This document shows, piece by piece, positions 1-8,564 of a DNA stretch of 64,000 nucleotides (positions within the stretch are counted from its first letter, which is position 1; each line of letters starts with the position of its first letter). This stretch comes from Methanofollis fontis (GTDB lineage Archaea > Halobacteriota > Methanomicrobia > Methanomicrobiales > Methanofollaceae). The notes under the pieces are model-generated. The model saw nothing but the letters and a program-made list of their open reading frames with translations. It had not been told where the DNA came from and made no database searches. The stretch covers positions 1 to 64,000 of the forward strand of contig NZ_PGCL01000001.1 of NCBI RefSeq assembly GCF_004297185.1. The letters run 5' to 3'. The translations under genes and the position numbers were made by a program.

Positions 1-144
1 GTCAACCAGAGGGTCAACGGAGGGCAGTTCTACCTTCTTGGAACCTATACATTCTATGCAGATTCAGGAGGGGCAATCAGGATACGAAACGACGCCACCG
101 ATGGATATGTCATCGCAGACGCAGTCATGCTGACTCGAGTCTGA
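1..144 (+). CDS. C-terminal fragment of a secreted golvesin-like domain protein
   Basis: An open frame enters from the left edge and stops with TGA at 142-144. The 47 visible residues (VNQRVNGGQFYLLGTYTF ... DGYVIADAVMLTRV) match the end of each repeated C-terminal domain of the large surface protein at 12176-14788 (VNQRINGGSFNLLGEYAF ... DGYVIADAVRFV). This is therefore the last part of a golvesin/xanthan-lyase-type beta-sandwich domain, probably carbohydrate- or surface-binding. The rest of the protein lies outside the window. It faces the leftward glycosyltransferase gene that follows. Identity as this domain is an inference from the internal match. Confidence 0.75.
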   Translation, partial: VNQRVNGGQFYLLGTYTFYADSGGAIRIRNDATDGYVIADAVMLTRV

Positions 145-273
145 AGTATCGGCCCAACCCCTTTTTTCGGTTCTTCCACTTCTGAACAGATGTCCATGAA
201 ACAATCTCTTGAATCCCCCATCATCAGAATTGTGCCGAATGCCAGAACCTCACCGAAAATAGATTTTTTAGGA

Positions 274-1440
274 TCATTCAAATTGCCGAAATACTTTAAA
301 TAGAGTTTTTTCGACAGCACCCTCAGAATAAGAGGAAAGGAATCTCTGGCGGGCATGGCGTCCAATAGCCTCTGCCTCTTCAGGGTGATGGAGAATAGAG
401 GCAATTTTTTCAGCGATCTGGTCCGGTGCATCAGGTTCAACGATCCAGCCGCACCCATCAAGGATTCTGGAGAGATCGGACACATCGGTCGCGATTATCG
501 GTCGTGCCATCGCCATCGCATCGAACAATTTTGCCGGCACCTGACCAACGGTTGCTGGACCCCGCCGCTGTGGAATGACAACTAGATCGGACAGTGCCAG
601 AAACTCAGGAACATTTGAAAAAGGTTGAAGTCCGTAACTCTGAAAACAGGAGCCCAGATGTTTTTTCCCGCATGCCACCAGGTCTCTGCAGTATTCGGAG
701 TCATCCATCCCCACAACCATACAGATGATATCATCGGAGCCATTCAGACGAACAGCCTCTATGAGATCTTCAAGCCCCTTATGGGGGCGGGGTGTCCCCA
801 TAAACATCACGACACGTTTTCCATCATCAATCGCATACTTCCCCCGCAGAAGAGAGCGATCATAAACACCCGGATCAAACATCTCTGCAGAGCGGGCATG
901 CCAGACAATCGTACCCCCAAAACGGTTCTGTAAAAAGTGGCTTGACACCGTGATCTCATCGGTGTACGGGATGAGGCGCTCGAAGAACAGGGTCCCCCAG
1001 AACGAACAGGGATCAAATGGATGGAGAGTTGAGTGCGCCAGAGACATCATCAGGGCTGAACGTGATTTGGCCTTTAAATCTTCAAGATAGAGACCACGAT
1101 CCCAGTCATCGATATCAAGGATGAGAGGATTCCGTGCAGCCAGCTTCCTGAAAAGGCCCACACCAAAACTCGACGACAGCGGTTTGACCGGATAGACGAC
1201 ATCTCCATCGATCATGCCGGCGAGCTCCCGCATATGGGTGGAAGACCTGAAATGCCCTTTCACAGGTAGAATTGTGCATTCCAGATCCTTTTCAGAGGCG
1301 AGAGGCCCCCAGATACTGCCATCAGACGCAGGACCCACCACCTCAACACGGTAGCGCTTCCGCAACATCTTCCCGAGAAACAATACCCGTGTGATCCCAT
1401 TTTTCGAGAAATCAGAGGCAAGCAGAGATATTTTCACCAT
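274..1440 (-). CDS. GT-B glycosyltransferase (GT4-like, divergent)
   Basis: 388 residues. A Rossmann-like N-terminal half is followed by a GT-B C-terminal half with MFMGTPRPHKGLEDLI (nucleotide-sugar site after the interdomain linker) and GQVPAKLFDAMAMARPIIAT, the region where GT4 enzymes carry the EX7E motif. Here the two glutamates are replaced by Gly and Asp, so donor handling may differ. The ATG at 1440 is chosen because AAAGGTG precedes it and MVKISLLASDF is a typical GT4 start; the frame is open for 22 codons further upstream without such support. It is divergent from the glycosyltransferase run starting at 1972 and probably acts in the same surface-glycan pathway. Donor and acceptor are unknown. 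Confidence 0.8.
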   Translation of the reverse strand: MVKISLLASDFSKNGITRVLFLGKMLRKRYRVEVVGPASDGSIWGPLASEKDLECTILPVKGHFRSSTHMRELAGMIDGDVVYPVKPLSSSFGVGLFRKLAARNPLILDIDDWDRGLYLEDLKAKSRSALMMSLAHSTLHPFDPCSFWGTLFFERLIPYTDEITVSSHFLQNRFGGTIVWHARSAEMFDPGVYDRSLLRGKYAIDDGKRVVMFMGTPRPHKGLEDLIEAVRLNGSDDIICMVVGMDDSEYCRDLVACGKKHLGSCFQSYGLQPFSNVPEFLALSDLVVIPQRRGPATVGQVPAKLFDAMAMARPIIATDVSDLSRILDGCGWIVEPDAPDQIAEKIASILHHPEEAEAIGRHARQRFLSSYSEGAVEKTLFKVFRQFE

Positions 1441-1971
1441 TAAACACCTTTGAGGACATTTCGTGCAGAGCGTCAACCCTCCACCGGATCTCTCGTCGGT
1501 GGACACGACCCCGGGTTCAACCAGCCCGACTGCGACAAACCAATATTTATAGATATCCCAAACACTTTATCTATCAAAGGAAATTGCTCCACGGTCCCAT
1601 CTAATCTTGAAAAGAAAGCAATTCAGCAGGATTGAGAGAAAGACTGACCGACAACCATCCAACACCTGCATAAGTTTTTTATATTAGGTCCGGCATAGTG
1701 GACGCTCATCACATCGGGATGTTTCGGGGGAGACGTTTCCAGACAACAATCAGGCAGTACACTCTTTATCAACACGTCATAAAGAGGCAGATGCACGGCA
1801 ATCGACATATCTCTGGATATATCGTTAGATGTCTGCATCTCAGGTATCCGACCGTGCAGTGGATGCAATTGTTCTGTATCCCCGCCTGTGAGATCCGACC
1901 TGCCCCATTCAAATGGGAATCTGGCCGGCTTTCCCAGAAATCCCGACAGTTTCAGGGAAACAGGTGGTCAT
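1441..1971. other. Intergenic region between divergent glycosyltransferase genes
   Basis: About 530 bases without a convincing gene; short frames here have no SD and no family-like sequence. Two A/T stretches look like TATA elements: 1541-1554 (tataaatatt read leftward), suitable for the 274-1440 gene, and 1675-1686 (ttttttatatta) for the rightward operon. The second would leave a leader of roughly 260 bases before the ATG at 1972. No repeat or RNA gene was recognised. Confidence 0.5.
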
Positions 1972-3105
1972 ATGAGGATCCTTCAGTTTGCACCATATTA
2001 TCTTCCATATCTGGGGGGACAGGAACGCTATATCCACAACCTTACGATGCATCTGATCAAACGGGGACATGAAGTCGACATTATCACATCAGACTATCCG
2101 AAGTGCGAGAAGGGGGATAATGCCGCCGTTCAGGTACATCGCTGCAGTTGCATCTGCAGACCGTTGCGAAACCCGATATCACCTGAATTCCTGACACTCG
2201 GGAAGAAGATCGGAGATTATGATATCGTTCATACACATAATGAGCACAGTTCTGCTGCGATTGCAGCGGCCCATTATCGTAAATATTACGCTTCGCCCCT
2301 TTTTTTGACATGCCACGGGCGCCTTATCTTTGGAACACCCTATATGAACCTGATCGAAAAGGTCTATAGCAGAACACTGGGGAAAAAAATCCTCGGCATC
2401 TGCGACACCATCGTCGTCAATGGAGTTGACGATCGTAACTATATCCTTTCGATCAATCCACATTTCCAGGAAAAAATCGTCGTTCTGCATAATGCCATCG
2501 ACCCGGAGTATTTCTCATCATTTTCCGATTCCTTCGACCGGTGCACGGACGACGATACCCTCACCATCCTCTTTGTCGGGAGGTTGATCCGGAGAAAGGG
2601 CATAGAGTGGCTTATTAAATCGATGAAAATCTTAAAAAAAGAGCGGAGAGCAGGCAAAATCAAGTGCATTCTTGTTGGAGAAGGAGAAGATGAACTCTAT
2701 TTTAGAAAACTTGCCGGAGATTATGGTCTGAAGGACGATGTCATCTTCCTCGGTGCAGTTCACGAGGAGGAACTCATCTCCCTGTATAAAAATTCGGACA
2801 TTTTTGTGCTCCCATCGCTCTCCGAGGTCTGCCCCACGGTCGTTCTCGAAGCGATGTATTTCGGTCTGCCGGTGATCACGACAGACATTCCGGGCATCAG
2901 GGACCATTTCAATGGGGTTTCACTTCTGGTCCCACCACAAAACGAAGTATCACTCGCCGATGCGATACTGTGCCTCGCAGATAATTGTGAATTGAGGGAT
3001 GACCTGGCGATTAAGGGGATGAGCAGGGTTAAAAGCCAGTACACCTGGGACAGGGTAGCAGCCAACTACGAACAGATTTACGCAGCCAAACTGGACTATA
3101 CATGA
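1972..3105 (+). CDS. GT4 family glycosyltransferase
   Basis: 377 residues with the full GT4 layout. The N-terminal domain has a glycine-rich acceptor loop (YYLPYLGGQERY) and the C-terminal domain has ILFVGRLIRRKGIEWLI. The EX7E motif is intact (EVCPTVVLE), followed by AMYFGLPVITTDIPG. It should transfer a sugar from a nucleotide donor with retention, at the cytoplasmic face of the membrane. The ATG at 1972 is preceded by CAGGTGG; in-frame codons further upstream lack GT4 sequence. It is the first gene of a tightly packed run to 10420 and overlaps the next gene by 4 bases (ATGA). The sugar transferred cannot be told from sequence. Confidence 0.9.
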   Translation: MRILQFAPYYLPYLGGQERYIHNLTMHLIKRGHEVDIITSDYPKCEKGDNAAVQVHRCSCICRPLRNPISPEFLTLGKKIGDYDIVHTHNEHSSAAIAAAHYRKYYASPLFLTCHGRLIFGTPYMNLIEKVYSRTLGKKILGICDTIVVNGVDDRNYILSINPHFQEKIVVLHNAIDPEYFSSFSDSFDRCTDDDTLTILFVGRLIRRKGIEWLIKSMKILKKERRAGKIKCILVGEGEDELYFRKLAGDYGLKDDVIFLGAVHEEELISLYKNSDIFVLPSLSEVCPTVVLEAMYFGLPVITTDIPGIRDHFNGVSLLVPPQNEVSLADAILCLADNCELRDDLAIKGMSRVKSQYTWDRVAANYEQIYAAKLDYT

Positions 3106-4280
3106 CTGACCTGAAGTTGATGATGGTGACACCCTATTTTTATCCCAAAATGGGTGGTGTTGAAAAATACGTCTATGAGATCTGCTCACGCCTTGTCGAT
3201 CACTACAGCGTGGAGGTATCGGTCGTATGCACGAACTGGGATGCACACGACAACACCTACAGGGAAGAGACACTCGGCGGTATCAGCGTCTATAGACTGC
3301 CGTACCTCCTGAAAGTCTCGAGCACACCGGTCCATCCTGGATGGACGGCGATGCTGAGAGACCTGATCCGGCGGATTCAACCAGACGTGGTCAACGGGCA
3401 CATACCAGTACCGCAGATTGCCGACGGGGCTGTACGAGCAGCCCATAAGGAGAAGGTTCCATATATCCTGACCTATCATAACGACCTGACAGGATACAAC
3501 CCTGCAGTGAGAGCATTGTCCAGACTCTACTATCTCACAGAATGGAACAGAACACAGGAACTCTCACGGCTTATCATTGCCACATCCGAGTATTATGCAC
3601 AGACATCCCCATACCTCAGCCCTCATCTCGATAAAATCCGTATCGTCTCACCAGGGGTGGATATTGAAAAGTACCGGATGCTTCAAACCGACCATATCAG
3701 ACGCACATTCGGCCTCGGTGACGAGAAAATAATCCTGTTCGTCGGACAGCTGAACAGGGAAAGCCAGCACAAGGGACTGGAAGATCTGATCACCGCTATC
3801 AGTCATGTGAACCGGTCTTTTGACGCCAGACTTGTCGTCGTTGGAAAAGGCGACTATCTCGAGCATTACAGGCGACATGCAGAACGGGAAGGGGTCGATA
3901 AATACGTCATATTTGCCGGATATGTTGCCGACGAAGAGATAGTCCACTATTTCTGCGGAAGCGATGTAATGGTGCTTCCAAGTTACAACAGAGCGGAAGG
4001 CTTTGGAATGGTCCTGATCGAAGCACAGGCCTGTGGCACCCCTGTGATCGGAACGACGATGGGAGGGATCAGAGCAGCAGTCAGGGATCATGAGACCGGC
4101 CTGCTGGTCCCCCCCAGAGAACCGAAAAAAATCGCAGGGGCCATTCAGGAAATTTTACAGGACTCATCCTGCTCTGAACAGATGGGCCTCTCAGGCTACC
4201 GCTGGGTGCGGGAAAAATTCAGCTGGCAGAAGAGCACCAGTGACTTTTTCAGCGTTGCATGTGAGGGGGCCGGCAGATGA
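3102..4280 (+). CDS. GT4 family glycosyltransferase
   Basis: 392 residues. It begins MTDLKLMMVTPYFYPKMGG with the GT4 acceptor-side glycine loop, followed by ILFVGQLNRESQHKGLEDLI at the domain junction and an intact EX7E motif (EGFGMVLIE) followed by AQACGTPVIGT. It is a retaining nucleotide-sugar-dependent transferase, probably in assembly of an extracellular polysaccharide or glycoprotein glycan. Start and stop overlap both neighbours by 4 bases (ATGA), which implies coupled translation with the other glycosyltransferases. Resemblance to the preceding gene is at family level only, so it is not a recent duplicate. Confidence 0.9.
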   Translation: MTDLKLMMVTPYFYPKMGGVEKYVYEICSRLVDHYSVEVSVVCTNWDAHDNTYREETLGGISVYRLPYLLKVSSTPVHPGWTAMLRDLIRRIQPDVVNGHIPVPQIADGAVRAAHKEKVPYILTYHNDLTGYNPAVRALSRLYYLTEWNRTQELSRLIIATSEYYAQTSPYLSPHLDKIRIVSPGVDIEKYRMLQTDHIRRTFGLGDEKIILFVGQLNRESQHKGLEDLITAISHVNRSFDARLVVVGKGDYLEHYRRHAEREGVDKYVIFAGYVADEEIVHYFCGSDVMVLPSYNRAEGFGMVLIEAQACGTPVIGTTMGGIRAAVRDHETGLLVPPREPKKIAGAIQEILQDSSCSEQMGLSGYRWVREKFSWQKSTSDFFSVACEGAGR

Positions 4281-5287
4281 GGGTGTGCCTTATTGGAGCA
4301 TTTTCCGGCAACCCGGATGAGGGTTATAAAAATATTGCACGACACCTTGCCGATTACCTCTCCAGAGATCATGAACTGATGGAGGTGGAGAACAGGCACC
4401 TGATCTCTGCCGGTATCTGGAAGGAGATGAAAACGTTTTCACCGGATATCATTCATTATATCACGGCTCCCACCCAATCGAGTTTTTTTGTGCTCAAAAC
4501 AGCACAAAAAATCTGTGGGGGCGATGTGAAAACCGTCATCTCTGCTCTTCATCCCCGTTCACATGACCTGTTCAGCAATTCGTTCACCCGCCGGTATGTA
4601 CAAAGTCTCAAACCCGACCTGATTTTGACGCAGTGCAGAGAGATCGAGAACAATTTTACCTCTGCAGGATGCAAAACCTCCCGACTTCCAAATGGTGTGG
4701 ATACCTTGCGTTTCACGCCCCGCAACCAGGAAGATCGGATCAGAATGAGAGAATCACTCGGGATCGATGAAGAAAAATATGTCATTCTTCATGTCGGGCA
4801 TATTACAAGGGCAAGGGGGATAGGCATCTTACGGGATCTGCAGAACGCAGACAGAGACCATCAGGTGGTCATCGTCGGGAGTTCATATTTCAAACCAGAC
4901 CACACACTATGGAACGACCTGAAACAGAGCGGATGCCTCATACTCAATACCTATTTCAGACATATTGAGGAGATTTATGGTCTGGCAGACTGCTATGTCT
5001 TCCCGACACCGCCGGCAAACAGCATATTCATGCCTCTCTCTGTTCTTGAAGCCATGTCCTGCAACATTCCCGTTGTTTCTACCCCCTTCCAGGGATTGAC
5101 GGATCACTTTTCAGAGGGAGAAGGATTGAGATTTTTCACAGAACCCGTCGATCTGATCCGGCACATCGAGGAATATCAGCAGGGGGTTCGAGATACCGGG
5201 ATCAGAGAAAAGGTACTGCCGATCGACTGGAGCGTCATTGGCAGGCGACTGGAGGGCGAGTATCATAAAGTCGCCCAGGAGTGCTAA
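4277..5287 (+). CDS. GT-B glycosyltransferase, divergent GT4-like
   Basis: 336 residues, shorter than its neighbours. The start MRVCLIGAFSGNPDEGYKN resembles GT4 N-termini, and VILHVGHITRARGIGIL marks the start of the C-terminal Rossmann domain. In the EX7E region (IFMPLSVLEAMSCNIPVVST) the second Glu is kept but the first is Ile. It overlaps the previous gene by 4 bases and is followed after one base by the kinase-like gene. The function is probably another sugar transfer in the same pathway; the altered motif makes the donor sugar or catalytic competence uncertain. Confidence 0.8.
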   Translation: MRVCLIGAFSGNPDEGYKNIARHLADYLSRDHELMEVENRHLISAGIWKEMKTFSPDIIHYITAPTQSSFFVLKTAQKICGGDVKTVISALHPRSHDLFSNSFTRRYVQSLKPDLILTQCREIENNFTSAGCKTSRLPNGVDTLRFTPRNQEDRIRMRESLGIDEEKYVILHVGHITRARGIGILRDLQNADRDHQVVIVGSSYFKPDHTLWNDLKQSGCLILNTYFRHIEEIYGLADCYVFPTPPANSIFMPLSVLEAMSCNIPVVSTPFQGLTDHFSEGEGLRFFTEPVDLIRHIEEYQQGVRDTGIREKVLPIDWSVIGRRLEGEYHKVAQEC

Positions 5288-5288
5288 A

Positions 5289-5957
5289 ATGGGCAAAAAA
5301 GGCTTTTTTATCTGTTTTACCGGGATTGACGGTTCAGGAAAGAGCACCATTGTAAACATGCTGGTCAGTACCCTGAACGAGAAAGGGGTTCCTGTAAAGT
5401 ACCGTTACAACAGATATGTCCCGCTGCTGCTCAAACCGGCCCTCACTCTGGGAAAATTATTATTTTTCAGGAAAGAAGATTTTTTCTCGGACTATTCAGG
5501 ATATTCCAAGGCAAAAAAGAAAACCTCAAAACGGCACCCAGTTCTGGCAACGGCATACAGATCTTTGCTCATCTTCGATTATGCACTTCAGACCCTGGTC
5601 AGAATAAAAATTCCAGTGTATTTCGGCCAGAATATTGTCTGCGACCGCTATATCTACGACACAATAATCACGGATTTTTCTGTTGACTTCAATTTTACAG
5701 ATGAAGAAATCAGGAGTTCACTACACTCCTTCGATTTTTTTCCACGGCCTGACAGAGTGTTTCTCGTTGATGTGCCCGAAGAGATCGCCTTCAGCAGAAA
5801 AGACGATGTTCCTTCTGTCGACTATCTCCGTGACAGAAGGGCATCATACCACATACTTGCTTCAGAATGCGGAATGGATCTGATAGACGGATCACTACCG
5901 CTTGAAAGGATCCGACTCGAAGTGGAGAGTATTGCTCGGGGGGTTGCAAATGTCTAG
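5289..5957 (+). CDS. P-loop kinase of thymidylate-kinase type
   Basis: 222 residues. A Walker A motif near the N-terminus (FTGIDGSGKSTIVNM) and a DRYIYDT segment (DR motif) are hallmarks of the thymidylate/nucleoside-monophosphate kinase family. Start ATG 5289 follows CAGGAG at good spacing, and an upstream in-frame Met lies inside the previous gene. It is not at a housekeeping locus but inside a glycosyltransferase operon, and it is more basic and longer in the middle than a standard dTMP kinase. It may instead phosphorylate a sugar, lipid or other small acceptor for the glycan, or provide dTDP for sugar activation. The substrate is inference only. Confidence 0.75.
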   Translation: MGKKGFFICFTGIDGSGKSTIVNMLVSTLNEKGVPVKYRYNRYVPLLLKPALTLGKLLFFRKEDFFSDYSGYSKAKKKTSKRHPVLATAYRSLLIFDYALQTLVRIKIPVYFGQNIVCDRYIYDTIITDFSVDFNFTDEEIRSSLHSFDFFPRPDRVFLVDVPEEIAFSRKDDVPSVDYLRDRRASYHILASECGMDLIDGSLPLERIRLEVESIARGVANV

Positions 5958-7413
5958 GGTTGTCGTCATAGGTATAGACGGGCTTGATTCAGGACTTATA
6001 CAGAAGTATGAGCATATTTTGCCGAATTTTCAGAAGATAAAAGAGGGATCGCCGGATGTCGGCATGCACTCGGTGTTCCCTCCAGATTCCCCGACTGCCT
6101 GGACCTCAATATACACCGGTCAGAACCCTGCAGAGCATGGCGTTATCTCATTCAAAGACCCGTTTTCACCCGCTCGACTCTGCGAGTATCTCGGAACCGA
6201 CATATCCGGAAAGACCTTCTGGGACAGAGCAGGGAATGCCGGAAAAAAGGTGTGTGTCGTGTTTCCTCACCTCGGCTATCCGGTATGGGAGGTGAACGGG
6301 GTGATGGTCGGACGGACAACCGAAACCGACATACGTGAGTTTGACATCCAGATCTTCCCGGAACACCTGCAGGATCGTTATGATCTCTCTGATCTCTCTC
6401 CCATGACCTCTTATCCACTCAGGATTGGAGACATCATCCAACCGACACAGGACTTGATCCGTCGGGAGACAGACCTCGGACTCAAACTCTTTCAAGAAAA
6501 TGACTGGGACCTCTTTTTTATTTATTACTCCTCGATCGACAATATCGAACACCTGTTCTGGATGTATTATGATCCCGACGACCCGGAATACTCCGACAAT
6601 AACCCATATGAATCAGTCATTCCTGATTTTTACCACTATTATGACGAACATGTGATCGGTCCATTCCTCTCCCTTCTCGAGGAGGATATGACACTCATCG
6701 TCATCAGCGATCACGGGCATGGCATGCGACCGACAAAGGTTGTCAACATCAATGAGATGCTGAAACGGAACGGACTACTGAAAACAAAGCAGAACGGGCA
6801 AAATCCAGGGATCAGCAGTGCGGATATTGCACGAAGGCTCAAATCTTCGGTGGTCAATGCCGTCAGCGAATACCGCATTGTCGGAAAAGCGGCCTCAAAA
6901 ATATTGAGCCATTTCCCGGGAGGACTGGGCGCCTTTACCAGGATAACACCGATTGAAAAGCAGGGAACAAAAGCCTATCTTTCCGATCCCTCGGGGGGGC
7001 TGAAGGCATATTCCTATGCAGGCATCAGGATCGACAGAGAGTTTCTTCCAGCGGACCAGTATGAAGAGATACGCAGACAGATCTTCACAGAACTGCCTGA
7101 GATCAGGGATCCGGATACAGGAGAGCGTATTGTTGAGTGGGTAAAAAGCAGAGAGAACGTCTACACCGGCCCATACCTCGAAAAGTATCCGGATGTCCTC
7201 TTTAAACTGAGGGATGACTGGGGCGTTGGATGGGACATCAATGGTTCACTCTATAGCAGCAGCCCATCGCACAAACTTCATTCTGGAAACCACAGGCTGG
7301 AATCTGCAGTGTTTCTGGCATATGGAGAAAAAATCCCGATACACAAACAGATTCTGGACCTCACAGACATCTCCCCCATTATACTGGACCTGCTGAACGT
7401 TCCTGGAGAGTGA
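5950..7413 (+). CDS. Alkaline-phosphatase-superfamily phosphodiesterase/pyrophosphatase-like
   Basis: 487 residues. VVVIGIDGLDSGLI near the N-terminus gives the first metal-binding Asp, SPTAWTSIYTGQNPAEHGV holds the Thr nucleophile region, and VISDHGHGM supplies Asp/His metal ligands. This pattern fits the nucleotide pyrophosphatase/phosphodiesterase branch of the superfamily (two metal ions). The ATG at 5950 overlaps the kinase gene by 8 bases. No clear signal peptide is visible, so a cytoplasmic role is likely, such as hydrolysing nucleotide sugars, lipid-linked or phosphoglycan intermediates. Its setting inside a glycosyltransferase operon suggests a glycan-pathway role; the substrate is unknown. 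Confidence 0.8.
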   Translation: MSRVVVIGIDGLDSGLIQKYEHILPNFQKIKEGSPDVGMHSVFPPDSPTAWTSIYTGQNPAEHGVISFKDPFSPARLCEYLGTDISGKTFWDRAGNAGKKVCVVFPHLGYPVWEVNGVMVGRTTETDIREFDIQIFPEHLQDRYDLSDLSPMTSYPLRIGDIIQPTQDLIRRETDLGLKLFQENDWDLFFIYYSSIDNIEHLFWMYYDPDDPEYSDNNPYESVIPDFYHYYDEHVIGPFLSLLEEDMTLIVISDHGHGMRPTKVVNINEMLKRNGLLKTKQNGQNPGISSADIARRLKSSVVNAVSEYRIVGKAASKILSHFPGGLGAFTRITPIEKQGTKAYLSDPSGGLKAYSYAGIRIDREFLPADQYEEIRRQIFTELPEIRDPDTGERIVEWVKSRENVYTGPYLEKYPDVLFKLRDDWGVGWDINGSLYSSSPSHKLHSGNHRLESAVFLAYGEKIPIHKQILDLTDISPIILDLLNVPGE

Positions 7414-7418
7414 AGCCA

Positions 7419-8564
7419 ATGCCAGAAGAACCGTCAAAAGTGTGCCTGGTGATGCTGCCGCGTGCCCCGAAGGTCCCGTATAAATTTTTGTCCACCATGC
7501 TGGAGATATGCGAACCGATTACATCATCCGTGCATGTGATCACCGGAAACACTGAGAGGATCACCTATCCCGACACCGGTAAGGTCCATGTCCACGACAT
7601 CAACCGGTCCATGGAAAAACCTGAAGACAATTGTTCATTCCTGAAAAAACTTCAAAACGGACTCAATGTGGTCTGGATCCAGATGTTGATCTCAAGGGAG
7701 ATCCTTCGACTGCCACGGGATGTCGATCTGGTCGTCTTCTATGTATCCTGGCCATTTTACCTGATTCCACTCATTGCCTCAAAGTTATCCGGAAAAAGAA
7801 CGCTCGAGGTGATCACTCGATCTAAACTGAACACTTCGAGCGCCCTGAACAGGGCGTACGCCCTCCAGGACAGGCTTCTGCTGACATTGATCGATTTCAT
7901 ATCGCCAGAATCACCGAATCTCATCCATGAACTGGACCTTGAGCGATATCAGGAAAAGATCGTGCCGATGGGCGCCAGATATATAGATACCAATTTTTTC
8001 AGGCCAAAAAAACCGATTCTGGAAAGAGACTGTATCGGATATATCGGTCGCCTCTGCGAAGAGAAAGGGCTTCTGGATTTTGTAAAAGCCGTACCACTCC
8101 TCGATGAGGGCACGAATGTCCCCCGAATACTGATCGGCGGGGAGGGGGAGCTTGCCGACGAGGTCAGAAATCTGAACGGGACACCCGGATGCAGCATCCT
8201 CCAGCCAGGATGGATTCCTGAGAGCGATCTCCCGGACTACATGAGTCAACTCAGGGTTCTGGTGCTGCCGACGAGACATTCAGAGGGCCTTCCAACCATT
8301 ATTCTGGAGGCCATGGCCTGTGGAACACCTGTCCTTGCACCAGCGGTTGGAGGGATCGGGGATGTCGTGAGTGACGGAAAAACAGGGTTTATTCTGGAAA
8401 ATACCACTCCGGAATGTATCGCAAATAACCTGAAGAGTGCACTGAATCATCCCCTGCTCAACACGATATCAGAAAACGCCCGGAATGCCATCGAACAGGA
8501 GTATACCTATGAGCGTGCAACACAACGCTACCGGCAGATATTCGAGATCATGCGGAGTTCATGA
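7419..8564 (+). CDS. GT4 family glycosyltransferase
   Basis: 381 residues. IGYIGRLCEEKGLLDFV begins the C-terminal domain, and the EX7E motif is intact (EGLPTIILE) followed by AMACGTPVLAPAVGGIGDVV. It is a retaining GT4-type sugar transferase. A GTG at 7410 overlaps the previous stop, but GGAGAG lies directly against it; the ATG at 7419 has that SD at about 8 bases and is preferred. Its end overlaps the membrane-protein gene by 4 bases. Probably the last cytoplasmic sugar-adding enzyme before export or polymerisation; the order of action is inference. Confidence 0.9.
   Translation: MPEEPSKVCLVMLPRAPKVPYKFLSTMLEICEPITSSVHVITGNTERITYPDTGKVHVHDINRSMEKPEDNCSFLKKLQNGLNVVWIQMLISREILRLPRDVDLVVFYVSWPFYLIPLIASKLSGKRTLEVITRSKLNTSSALNRAYALQDRLLLTLIDFISPESPNLIHELDLERYQEKIVPMGARYIDTNFFRPKKPILERDCIGYIGRLCEEKGLLDFVKAVPLLDEGTNVPRILIGGEGELADEVRNLNGTPGCSILQPGWIPESDLPDYMSQLRVLVLPTRHSEGLPTIILEAMACGTPVLAPAVGGIGDVVSDGKTGFILENTTPECIANNLKSALNHPLLNTISENARNAIEQEYTYERATQRYRQIFEIMRSS

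Noticed and set aside
1698-2072. Frame of 124 codons ahead of and overlapping the first rightward glycosyltransferase
   Set aside because: No SD, unusual composition, and it overlaps the well-supported start at 1972.
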